22,055 bases of DNA from JAQBDA01 sp041301185 (GTDB lineage Bacteria; Chloroflexota; Anaerolineae; Anaerolineales; UBA4823). The stretch covers positions 1 through 22,055 of the forward strand of contig JBFYSV010000230.1 of the NCBI GenBank assembly GCA_041301185.1, given 5' to 3'. The notes under the pieces were generated by a model. It had not been told where the DNA came from. It was given only the letters and a program-made list of their open reading frames with translations, and made no database searches. A program made the translations under genes and the position numbers. Shown here in pieces: positions 5,310 through 12,311 of the stretch (its first letter is position 1; each line of letters starts with the position of its first letter).

Positions 5310-7898
5310 TCAGGGAAGCACCTCAAACACAAACACCCCGTTTATAGCGTAGCGCGGCGCGTAGAGCGGGCTGGCGCGCAGGGTGTGCGCTGACAGAACT
5401 CCCCCCCTGCCGCCAATATAGATGTAACGGATCCCAAGCTCTCCCAGCAAGGCATGCAAGCCATCCGGGTTGCCCGCCAGGTCGATCACCTGCTGGCTTG
5501 TCTGGTTGATATTTTGGATGCTTTCTGGCGAGTTGCTTAGCCCGTATAGCACCGGTGGGGGGAAAGTGGGATGTTCCCCAATTGCCGAGATCCAGTAACC
5601 GCCGTCGTTGCCAGCATACTGACCGTAGCCCCAGGCAAACGGGTTGACCAGCACCTGCTCGCTACTCGGGATGTTGGCGCTGACCCATTCGATCCCTGCC
5701 TGGTCTGCCGGGCGGAAGAGAAATGTGACCGGGTTGAGCAGCGGAATGAGCTGGCGGGCTGCCAACCCGGCGCACACCACCCCAACCAGCGCCAGTGTCC
5801 AGCGGTAAGCGCCCTGCCAGGGTACGCGGATCAGTTTAAGCCCCAGTCTCATCCCCAGGCTAAGGATAATTCCAGCCAGGGCCGCGATGGGCAAGAACAG
5901 GCTGATCGTCACCGAGATCCCGTTGACAAACCCGCTGCCGGGCAACCCCAGCATGCCCAGGTTGGCAATCCCGAACATCAATCCCACCCAGGCAGCCAGC
6001 ACCAGCGGCAGGCTTTTACGTTGGAGCAGGCTGGCAATGAAACCCGCTCCCGCCAGCCACAGGGCAACCCCGCCCCAGGCTGTATTAAGGTAGGGCCAGG
6101 TCACTCCGTCGAAGGGTTGGGCGGTCGCCGGGCGCCATGCGGATAGCCGTGGCAAGAGCAGCTCTTGCAGCGAAGGCACCAGCCAGGGCAAAGCCAGCAG
6201 GATGGCTGCAAGTCCTGATGCCAGCAGAGCGACCAGGGTAACCTTCAGAGAAGGATTTGTTGTCCCCGAATCGCTGCCCTCACGCTGCCGGAGGTAGCGG
6301 TAAAACGCCCCGGCTCCCTTTACCAACCCGTATGCCAGCAGCAGGCTTCCGGTAAAAGCTGCCACGCGGTAATGGGTGAGATACAAGCCTGCCCAGGCAA
6401 TTCCAGCCAGGACGATCAGTTTCCAGCGTTCTTTGAGCAGGGTGATAGCCCATCGCCTACCTGCGCGGGGCAATTCTGCAACCGGTTGGGTTGCCCGCAA
6501 GGTGATGGCGAGCGCAAACGGCAAGATCATTAGCGCTGCCAGCTGGGTGTAGCGTCCCCAGCTGGTGTAGTAGGCCGGCATGGGCGTGAACAACCCGGCA
6601 ACCAGGGCTGCGCCTAATCCTGCCAGGCGGTTTCCGCCCAGGGTCCTGGTGAACAGGTAGACTGAGAAAACGCTAAGCGCGTTCAACAGCTGGCCAAATA
6701 CCAGCAAACCCTGCACCAGGTCGGCCTGGGTCAGCCATTCGAAAACTGCCAGCACGGCGTGGAACCCCGGGTGGTAGCTGGCAGCTTCGATCTCGATATT
6801 TGGGGCATAGCTCTGCGGAAGGCTGCCCTCTTCCAGGATCAGGCGGGTGATCAGGGCGTGGTGCACCGAGTCCACCCAGGGCGGGGCGGATAGGTCTCGC
6901 ACCATGGCGGTGCGTACAAGCAGCGCCGCCAGGAAAACCGCCAACAGCCCATGGCTGACCCGCGGCCCGGATATCAACCCGTCCAGCAGCGTCAGACCTG
7001 CTGCCTCTGCCTGGCGAGCCGGGCGCGAGCGGTATCTCCGCCACAGGGCGTACACCGCCAGCGCGCTCAGGAATCCCGCCGCGAGCAATACCGTGCTCCG
7101 GCTCCAGCGAACCCCCAGCAACGTAGTCCATGCCAGGACCAGCGGGATGACCGCCAGGCTGATCCCCAGCGAGAAACCTACCCGCTGGCCCGTATCCAGC
7201 TCCTTCTCGCTGCCGCTCCATGCCAGCAGGAGCCAGCCGCACAGCAGCACCAATCCTGCCGTGATGATCCAGCCGCCGTGAGCCAGCAGGCTGCCCAGAT
7301 CCTCCATGACAGAGCCGGTATTGTATTCGTAAGCAATCCGCCAGGCGGCATCTGCCAGCAGGTATTCCCCTTGCAGGGCAGCCGTACCAGCCCCGTACAC
7401 GTCCTCCAGGCGTCCCAGCACCAGCACCGAGCCGCCCGTGCTGTACAGGCGGATCTCGTAGCTCGTCCCGGCGGAATCTGCCTGGGGGGTGAAGTCCAGG
7501 GGCAGGCTATCGCTGCTTTTCAATTGGTCGGCGGTGTAGGTGGCGCTGGCAATCGACGGCGAGTCGGCGGGCAGGCGGCGCAGCTCGGCGGTGATATAGC
7601 CAGCAGCCTGGGCGCTATCTTCTGGCAGGCGCAGCATCAGCTCGAGCCGGTTGAAGCCTGCCCGGCGGGAGACGATGGTCTGGCGGAACTCGTCCCCGTC
7701 CTGCAGGACAGCGATGACATCCTGGCGCTGTTCTTGCGAGCCTTCGGTATCTATCAGGGTCATGCAGCCTGAAAGCAGCCAGGCAATCAGGGGCAGCAGC
7801 ACCAAAAGAGCCCGCCGGTTGGCGGGCAAAGGAAGGTTCCCAATGAAACCCCGGATGGAGTTGCCCGTGGATGCGCTTTCAGGTGAATGCGTGTCCAT
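5310..7898 (-). CDS. GT-C-like polytopic membrane protein, possible glycosyltransferase
   Basis: An 862-residue membrane protein. Residues 29-42 are hydrophobic and followed by a canonical lipobox, LSGC, with Cys45. Residues 46-200 form a soluble, probably extracytoplasmic domain. A helix at 208-228 and many more transmembrane helices reach to about residue 705. The C-terminal soluble part (about 730-862) contains IEWVSANIPSSEQVLVNP and ends GVFVFEVLP. The loop after the fourth or so helix holds WVDSVHHA (341-348) and later YHPGFH. An acidic residue followed by histidines in the first large loop is the usual place of the catalytic Asp in lipid-phosphosugar-dependent GT-C enzymes. A role in surface glycan or glycoprotein synthesis is therefore likely but unproven. 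Only 16 nt separate it from prfB, so it is probably co-transcribed. The Shine-Dalgarno is weak. Confidence 0.75.
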   Translation of the reverse strand: MDTHSPESASTGNSIRGFIGNLPLPANRRALLVLLPLIAWLLSGCMTLIDTEGSQEQRQDVIAVLQDGDEFRQTIVSRRAGFNRLELMLRLPEDSAQAAGYITAELRRLPADSPSIASATYTADQLKSSDSLPLDFTPQADSAGTSYEIRLYSTGGSVLVLGRLEDVYGAGTAALQGEYLLADAAWRIAYEYNTGSVMEDLGSLLAHGGWIITAGLVLLCGWLLLAWSGSEKELDTGQRVGFSLGISLAVIPLVLAWTTLLGVRWSRSTVLLAAGFLSALAVYALWRRYRSRPARQAEAAGLTLLDGLISGPRVSHGLLAVFLAALLVRTAMVRDLSAPPWVDSVHHALITRLILEEGSLPQSYAPNIEIEAASYHPGFHAVLAVFEWLTQADLVQGLLVFGQLLNALSVFSVYLFTRTLGGNRLAGLGAALVAGLFTPMPAYYTSWGRYTQLAALMILPFALAITLRATQPVAELPRAGRRWAITLLKERWKLIVLAGIAWAGLYLTHYRVAAFTGSLLLAYGLVKGAGAFYRYLRQREGSDSGTTNPSLKVTLVALLASGLAAILLALPWLVPSLQELLLPRLSAWRPATAQPFDGVTWPYLNTAWGGVALWLAGAGFIASLLQRKSLPLVLAAWVGLMFGIANLGMLGLPGSGFVNGISVTISLFLPIAALAGIILSLGMRLGLKLIRVPWQGAYRWTLALVGVVCAGLAARQLIPLLNPVTFLFRPADQAGIEWVSANIPSSEQVLVNPFAWGYGQYAGNDGGYWISAIGEHPTFPPPVLYGLSNSPESIQNINQTSQQVIDLAGNPDGLHALLGELGIRYIYIGGRGGVLSAHTLRASPLYAPRYAINGVFVFEVLP

Positions 7899-7914
7899 CC
7901 GACTTGATGAAGGT

Positions 7915-9016
7915 CTAATCCGCCGGTTTGCCGTTGCCCAGGTTGGCGCGCAGGTAGGCTTCGATGAAACCGTCCAGGTCGCCGTTTAAGACTGCCGTCG
8001 TGTTGCCGGTCTCATAATCCGTGCGGTGGTCTTTGACCATCTGGTAGGGGTGCAGTACATACGATCGGATCTGGCTGCCCCACTCCACTTTCTGGAACTC
8101 GCCGCGCAGCTCAGCCAGCTTTTCTACTTGCTCTGCTTGTTTGATCTCCAGCAGCCGTGCCCGCAGGACGCGCATGGCGTTTTCCCGGTTCTGGGTTTGC
8201 GAGCGCTCGTTCTGGCAGGTGACCACCAGCCCGCTCGGCAGGTGAGTGATACGGATGGCGGTGGCGTTCTTCTGCACGTTCTGCCCGCCGGCGCTCGACG
8301 AGCGGTAGACATCGATGCGCAGGTCATCTGGGCTGATCTGGATCTCATCGTCATCCTCCACCTGGGGCAGCACCTCTACCAGGGCGAAGGAGGTATGCCG
8401 GCGGTGAGCTGAATCGAACGGCGAGAGCCGCACCAGGCGATGGACGCCCTTCTCCGGGCGCAGGTAGCCATAGGCGTAGCGCCCGTTGACCGCGATCGTC
8501 ACGCTCTTGATGCCCGCCTCTTCTCCTTCGCTGAAGTCCAGGATATCGGTCTTGTAGCCGTGATTTTCTGCCCAGCGCAGGTACATGCGCTCAAGCATCT
8601 CGGCCCAGTCCTGCGAATCGGTCCCGCCTGCCCCAGCGTGGATGGCGAGCAGCGCATCGCCGCTATCGTGCTTGCCTGAGAACATGGCGTAGAACTCGCG
8701 CTTCTCGACATCTTTCTCAAGCTGTTCGCACTCGATCTCCAACTCGGCGCGCAGGCTTTCGTCTTCCAGGCGCGCCAACTCCAGGGCGTCATGGACGCGC
8801 TGGCGCAGCGCCTGCCAGGATTCCACTTCCTCCCGCATGGCAGACATGTGCCTCATAATCCGCTGCGCGTTTTCCGGGTCGTCCCACAGATCGGGGTTTT
8901 CAGATTCTTTTTGTAGCGTGTTAAACCGGTCTTCTTTTGCAGCTACGTCAAAGACGCACCAGTAAATTTTGGATTTTCTCTGAGCTGATTTCCAGCCGGT
9001 CGATCAGGTCTTGCAT
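7915..9016 (-). CDS. prfB: Peptide chain release factor 2, programmed +1 frameshift
   Basis: Releases finished proteins at UGA and UAA. Translation starts at ATG 9016 (GGGAG 7 nt upstream) and reads 22 codons, ending KIQNLLVRL. It then meets an in-frame TGA (8950-8948) inside CTTTGAC. A +1 shift there continues as DVAAKEDRF and leads without interruption into the main frame down to TAG 7915. The product has 366 residues, the usual RF2 length. The SPF anticodon-like tripeptide (about 198-200, in VRLSPFDSAHRRH) marks RF2 rather than RF1, and GGQ (about 243-245) is the peptidyl-transferase motif. The frameshift is the known autoregulation: low RF2 lets ribosomes pause at UGA and shift. A start at 8856 would lose the N-terminal domain. 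The GT-C-like gene lies downstream in the same operon. Confidence 0.96.
8947..8953 (-). promoter_or_regulatory. prfB programmed frameshift site (CTTTGAC)
   Basis: Leu codon CTT followed by the UGA stop and C, the poor-context stop found in prfB of most bacteria. The upstream bases CTGGTGCGT contain only a weak Shine-Dalgarno-like GGTG, unlike the strong AGGGGG of the E. coli site, so the stimulator may be weaker or different here. Confidence 0.93.
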
Positions 9017-9061
9017 GGGTTATCTCCCTGAATAAAACGAATATTGCAATACAAGCAGCCT

Positions 9062-9090
9062 ACTGTAATAGATATCTGTAGGAATGTCAA
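9062..9090 (-). promoter_or_regulatory. Strong promoter of the prfB operon
   Basis: On the minus strand a perfect TTGACA (9090-9085), a 17-base spacer and TACAGT (9067-9062). Predicted start near 9054, leader about 38 nt before ATG 9016. It is the best sigma-70-type match in the window. Confidence 0.65.
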
Positions 9091-9120
9091 TATCCTCTAC
9101 AGCATTCGCAAGAAGGAGCT

Positions 9121-9218
9121 GTCATTGCGAGCGAGCGTTCTTTGCGAGCGAAGCAATCTATTGAGGGTTGATGGAGATTGCTTCGACCCCTGAAAGAACG
9201 CCGGGGTCTCGCAATGAT
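9121..9218. repeat. Dispersed long-hairpin repeat, copy 1
   Basis: A nearly complete inverted repeat of about 98 bases in three matched blocks. TCATTGCGAG (9122-9131) pairs with 9208-9217, GCGTTCTTT (9135-9143) with 9193-9201, and CGAAGCAATCT (9149-9159) with 9175-9185. The same core words appear in the copy at 18007-18093 and a variant at 13793-13905. It lies between the prfB promoter and the end of the TPR-like gene, and no protein is encoded in it. It fits a non-autonomous MITE/REP-like element. Confidence 0.8.
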
Positions 9219-9265
9219 AGTTGTTTTTTATTTTCTCCAGCATTCTCATGATAGCTGTGTACTTC

Positions 9266-9733
9266 CTATTGGATGCTCTCCAGGTCATTCAGCAGCTGCT
9301 TATGCGCTTCCAGGTCGGTGATCTTTTCTGCCACCTGCAATGCGGAGGCGATATGCGCCTTCATCCGGGCGGTCTCGCCAGCGATCGCTTCGGCCCGCGC
9401 CAGCGCTTCGTAGGCGTAACCCAGGTAAAAAGGCGGGACATCCTCTTTCTGGCTGATCTCCAGGCAGCGTTGGGCGTAGATCCGGGCGTTGTCCACCTGC
9501 GTGAGAAGGGCGTAGATGTGCGAGATCTGCCAGTAGCTGATCGACAGGTTTTTGGCGGTGCAATCCGAGCGCTGCGACCAGTGCCAGCAAGATGTGATGC
9601 TCAACCGCACCATCTCATCATCCTCTGCGGGTGTCCGGTCTGCCTTCTCAATCAAGTCCCAGGCGCGATTGAAGCACTCACTGGAGAAGTAGCGGTGGGC
9701 AGATGCAAGATCGAAGTCGGGTGGTTTTTGCAT
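9266..9733 (-). CDS. Conserved TPR-like protein of unknown function
   Basis: A 155-residue soluble protein, helix-rich, without signal peptide. Residues 8-40 (ASAHRYFSSECFNRAWDLIEK) are followed by a Trp-rich helix (SCWHWSQR) and then TPR-like helical pairs about 65-95 (ISYWQISHIYALL, NARIYAQRCLEIS) and 100-150 (PFYLGYAYEALARAEAIAG). From memory this is a widely found bacterial family of unknown role; I do not assign a function. ATG 9733 is backed by a full AGGAGG 8 nt upstream, so it is probably well translated. It is a single gene, divergent from the MNT gene. It is unrelated in sequence to the TPR-like protein of the caspase operon. Confidence 0.85.
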   Translation of the reverse strand: MQKPPDFDLASAHRYFSSECFNRAWDLIEKADRTPAEDDEMVRLSITSCWHWSQRSDCTAKNLSISYWQISHIYALLTQVDNARIYAQRCLEISQKEDVPPFYLGYAYEALARAEAIAGETARMKAHIASALQVAEKITDLEAHKQLLNDLESIQ

Positions 9734-9776
9734 GCCAGTATCCTCCTGAAATTTCCCTTGACGAAGTTTTGAAGTA

Positions 9777-9804
9777 CGTATATTGGATGATTATTATCAC
9801 ACAA
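9777..9804 (-). promoter_or_regulatory. Possible promoter of the TPR-like gene
   Basis: Minus strand TTGTGT (9804-9799), 16-base spacer, TATACG (9782-9777). The match is modest. Predicted leader is about 35-40 nt. Confidence 0.3.
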
Positions 9805-9822
9805 CTTATCTCCAATGGGGGG

Positions 9823-9830
9823 TGTATAAT
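9823..9830 (+). promoter_or_regulatory. -10 element of the MNT gene, leaderless arrangement
   Basis: TG directly followed by a perfect TATAAT (9825-9830), exactly 8 nt before ATG 9839. Transcription starting 7-9 bases after the -10 would begin at or within two bases of the start codon. No Shine-Dalgarno lies at a usable distance. No good -35 is seen. Confidence 0.5.
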
Positions 9831-9838
9831 GAAAATTG

Positions 9839-10186
9839 ATGAATACCACCTTCATTGACCAGATGCGTGCAGACCATAGCCGGTTGCTGGATGATTCCTT
9901 GAAAAAGATCATTCAACCGTTATGTGTTATGCCATCTGTTGAGAAAGTTATCTTATTTGGTTCGTTTGCAGCGGGTCGTCGCGACTTGTTCAGCGATCTA
10001 GATCTGATTGTCACTATGCAGTCAGAAAAAGCGTATATAGACCGGATCGCCGATATTTACACTTTGCTCAGACCGAGTGTTGACATGGACATTCTGGTTT
10101 ATACTCCAGAAGAATTCGAGCGAATGAGCCAATGGGGGTTTATCCGCCTGGCAGTCGAGAGCGGGCAGGTCCTCTATGAGAAATAG
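9839..10186 (+). CDS. Minimal nucleotidyltransferase (MNT) protein
   Basis: A 115-residue protein of the DNA polymerase beta-like superfamily. GSFAAGRRDLFSDLDLIV gives the Gly-Ser motif (41-42) and the two metal-binding aspartates of SDLD (Asp53 and Asp55). The third acidic position is in VDMDILV (about 82-84). These domains are commonly the antitoxin partner of HEPN RNases and act by nucleotidylating the toxin, so all catalytic residues needed appear to be present. The start is taken at ATG 9839; a TTG at 9836 would add only one residue and is disfavoured. The stop (10184-10186) overlaps the following gene's ATG region by 11 bases, a typical toxin-antitoxin coupling. Confidence 0.85.
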   Translation: MNTTFIDQMRADHSRLLDDSLKKIIQPLCVMPSVEKVILFGSFAAGRRDLFSDLDLIVTMQSEKAYIDRIADIYTLLRPSVDMDILVYTPEEFERMSQWGFIRLAVESGQVLYEK

Positions 10187-10421
10187 CCCGAACGAAGAAG
10201 AGCAGCGTTGGTTGTCTCAGGCAGCCGAATATCACCCGGATTTTGTTCAGAAAGCGACGCGTTGGAGCGTGCTGGATAGCTACTACATTCCCACAAGATA
10301 TCCAAATGGTCTACCCGATGGCATTCCAGCTGAGGTCTATACTCAGGATGCAGCTCGGGGAGCCGTGAGTCTGTCTGGCGAAGTGGTGGATTATATCGAA
10401 CAGTTACTCAACCAGGCTTAG
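10176..10421 (+). CDS. Internally deleted HEPN-domain protein
   Basis: An 81-residue partner of the MNT gene, starting at ATG 10176. The N-terminus (NEEEQRWLSQAAE) matches the first HEPN helix. The C-terminal half (VLDSYYIPTRYPNGLPDG followed by AEVYTQDAARGAV) is the characteristic end of the MNT-associated HEPN family. Full-length members are about 120-135 residues, so about 45-50 residues are missing between these parts. These are the central helices with the conserved QQAAEK-type segment and the candidate catalytic residues. The reading frame is intact, so this is a clean in-frame deletion rather than a frameshift. It is likely not a working RNase. The gene ends 4 bases from the convergent glycosylase gene. 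Confidence 0.75.
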   Translation: MRNSPNEEEQRWLSQAAEYHPDFVQKATRWSVLDSYYIPTRYPNGLPDGIPAEVYTQDAARGAVSLSGEVVDYIEQLLNQA

Positions 10422-10425
10422 CCGT

Positions 10426-11304
10426 CTAACTTGCAGACCAGTCCCACAGCCAATAAGCTATACCTCGCCACTCGCCCCAGCGCTCAAAGGCGGCTTCTAC
10501 TTCAGCCCGCCCGATGGGCTCTCCGGCGTGCCATTCTTTGGAGACCATGCTAAGCGCCCACGAATCGATCGGAATATAATCGTAGCGCCCCAGGATCATC
10601 AGCAGGTTGGCTGCTGCGTAATCGCCAATGCCTTTCAGCGCCAATAATTGCTTGCGCAGCTCTGGGGTTGGCGGGTGGTTCGTTTTGAGCGCTTCCAGAT
10701 CGATCTCTCCCAAAGTCTGTTTTTGCGCCAGCTCCAACACGTAGGGGGCGCGGTAACCCAGCTTGCACTCCTGGCGCAGCGCCTCGACGTTAGCCTTTGC
10801 CAGCTGGCTTGCTGTTGGGAAGGCTTTTTGCTCAGGGTCTGAAGCCAGCGCCGCACCGTATTTTTCTACCAGCCCTCTCACCATCCGTTTCGTGCCGCCC
10901 CAGGAGGTATTGGTGGTCAGGATCGTCTTGACCACGTCCTCGAAGATCGTCGCGCAGCGCAAGATCCGCCCGCGGGCGTTGGTCTCGGCGTGGGCTAATT
11001 TTGGCTCATCCTGCGCAATCGCATAGAAGCTGGATAGATCGAAGTCCAGCTCCAGCATCCAGGCTGCTGCTGCCTGGACTTCCTCCAGATCGACAGCCTC
11101 CATTTCCTCACTGATTGTTAGGTTAGCCCCGCCATCTGCTTCCCGGAAAGTCAACCGGACCACCTTGCCGCTCGATAGCTCCAGGATGTACTCCAGGCTG
11201 CTAGCATCCTCCGGGACGGCAAAGGGCAGCAGTTGGAACCAGCCGTGGGAGCGAATCACGCTTGTCAGAGAAAACGGCAGGCGGGCGGTCAGGAAATAAT
11301 CCAT
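10426..11304 (-). CDS. HhH-GPD DNA glycosylase (OGG1/AlkA-like)
   Basis: Base-excision repair enzyme of 292 residues. After an N-terminal beta-rich domain (about 1-110) comes an all-helical part with RCATIFEDVVKTILTTNTSW. The helix-hairpin-helix LLALKGIGDYAAANLL follows, then the catalytic Asp in YIPIDSW. A lysine eight residues before the hairpin's first Gly-Ile-Gly (RKQLLALKGIG) falls where OGG1 has its Schiff-base lysine. The enzyme could therefore be bifunctional (glycosylase plus AP lyase), which is an inference from a by-eye alignment. The lesion it removes cannot be read from the sequence. ATG 11304 is chosen over TTG 11310. There is no clear Shine-Dalgarno, and ftsY ends 9 nt upstream, so it is probably translated by coupling in the ftsY transcript. 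Confidence 0.87.
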   Translation of the reverse strand: MDYFLTARLPFSLTSVIRSHGWFQLLPFAVPEDASSLEYILELSSGKVVRLTFREADGGANLTISEEMEAVDLEEVQAAAAWMLELDFDLSSFYAIAQDEPKLAHAETNARGRILRCATIFEDVVKTILTTNTSWGGTKRMVRGLVEKYGAALASDPEQKAFPTASQLAKANVEALRQECKLGYRAPYVLELAQKQTLGEIDLEALKTNHPPTPELRKQLLALKGIGDYAAANLLMILGRYDYIPIDSWALSMVSKEWHAGEPIGRAEVEAAFERWGEWRGIAYWLWDWSAS

Positions 11305-11313
11305 AAGCAAGGC

Positions 11314-12222
11314 TTACTCGCCCAGGATACCCTGGATGAACAGGTCGGGATCGAAGGGTTGTAGGTCGTCGGGCTTTTCACCCAGTCCGGCGAACAAGAT
11401 GGGCAGCTTCAGCTCGCGCTGGATAGCAAATGCCATCCCTCCCCGGGCGGATGAATCCAGCTTTGCCAGGATCACGCCGGTCACGTTAACCGCCTGCTTG
11501 AAGGCTCGCGCCTGTTGCAGGGCATTCTGACCGGTGGTGGCGTCCATCACCAGCCACACGCCGTGCGGCGCGCCGGGCATGGCTTTGCCCACCACCCGGT
11601 GGACTTTCTTCAATTCTTCCATCAGGTTGAAACGGGTATGCAGGCGCCCGGCAGTATCGATCAGCGCCACGTCCGACTGGCGGGCGATTGCCGCTTGCAC
11701 CGTATCGTAGGCTACTGCCCCGGCATCTCCGCCCATCTGCCCGGAGATCACCGGCAGGTCCAGGCGCTCTGCCCAGATCTCTAGCTGATCCACCGCTGCG
11801 GCGCGGTACGTGTCGGCTGCCCCCAGGATCACTTTCTTGCCTTGCTCACTGAAGCGTTTTCCCAGCTTGGCGATGCTGGTAGTCTTCCCCGATCCGTTGA
11901 CACCGACGATCAAGATCACTGCAGGTTGGGCGGGAAATTCCAGCGCGGGCGGCGGGCTGAGACGCTTGCGCAGCTCTTCGTGGAAGGCGGCTTTCAGCTC
12001 GCTGGTCTTGGTAATGCCTTCTTGGCGCTCCCGCTCCCAGAGCGCCGCCAGGACTTCTTCGGTGGTCTCCACGCCCAGGTCAGCCTGGATCATCAGCGCT
12101 TCCAGGTCTTCGAAGGTTTCGTCGGTGACTTCGGTTGCTCCGAACAAGGCCGCGATTTGTCCAAAGGTTGCTTTGCTGGTCTTCGCCAGCCCGTTTTTCC
12201 ATTTGCTGAATAGGTTGCTCAT
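11314..12222 (-). CDS. ftsY: Signal recognition particle receptor FtsY
   Basis: Membrane-associated SRP GTPase that docks ribosome-SRP complexes at the translocon. It has 302 residues: an N helical domain (1-90) and a G domain with G1 GVNGSGKTT (107-115), the family insert motif DTYRAAAVDQL (137-147), DTAGRLHT (189-196) and AKLDSSARGG (253-262), where Ala replaces the usual Thr. The long acidic A domain found in some FtsY proteins is absent, as in many other phyla. ATG 12222 follows TATAAT at 8 nt with no Shine-Dalgarno, so the mRNA is probably leaderless. The DNA glycosylase follows in the same direction. Confidence 0.96.
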   Translation of the reverse strand: MSNLFSKWKNGLAKTSKATFGQIAALFGATEVTDETFEDLEALMIQADLGVETTEEVLAALWERERQEGITKTSELKAAFHEELRKRLSPPPALEFPAQPAVILIVGVNGSGKTTSIAKLGKRFSEQGKKVILGAADTYRAAAVDQLEIWAERLDLPVISGQMGGDAGAVAYDTVQAAIARQSDVALIDTAGRLHTRFNLMEELKKVHRVVGKAMPGAPHGVWLVMDATTGQNALQQARAFKQAVNVTGVILAKLDSSARGGMAFAIQRELKLPILFAGLGEKPDDLQPFDPDLFIQGILGE

Positions 12223-12230
12223 GGGGAGAG

Positions 12231-12239
12231 ATTATATCA
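12231..12239 (-). promoter_or_regulatory. Extended -10 promoter of ftsY, leaderless arrangement
   Basis: Minus strand TGATATAAT, a perfect extended -10, with its last base 8 nt before ATG 12222. No -35 resembling TTGACA was found. The spacing is identical to that before the MNT gene, and the intervening CTCTCCCC has no ribosome-binding site. Confidence 0.6.
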
Positions 12240-12311
12240 AAGGATGCCGACAGGGGGGCGTTTCCGCAGCGCATATGGCCCCAACTATCCTGGCACGCTA
12301 ATTAAACCAGC

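Noticed and set aside
6951..7772. Open frame of 273 codons on the + strand opposite the GT-C-like gene
   Set aside because: Gln/Arg/Pro/Ala-rich shadow without domain or start signals.
9121..9218. CRISPR array
   Set aside because: The repeat blocks are inverted, not direct, and there are no regularly spaced unique spacers.
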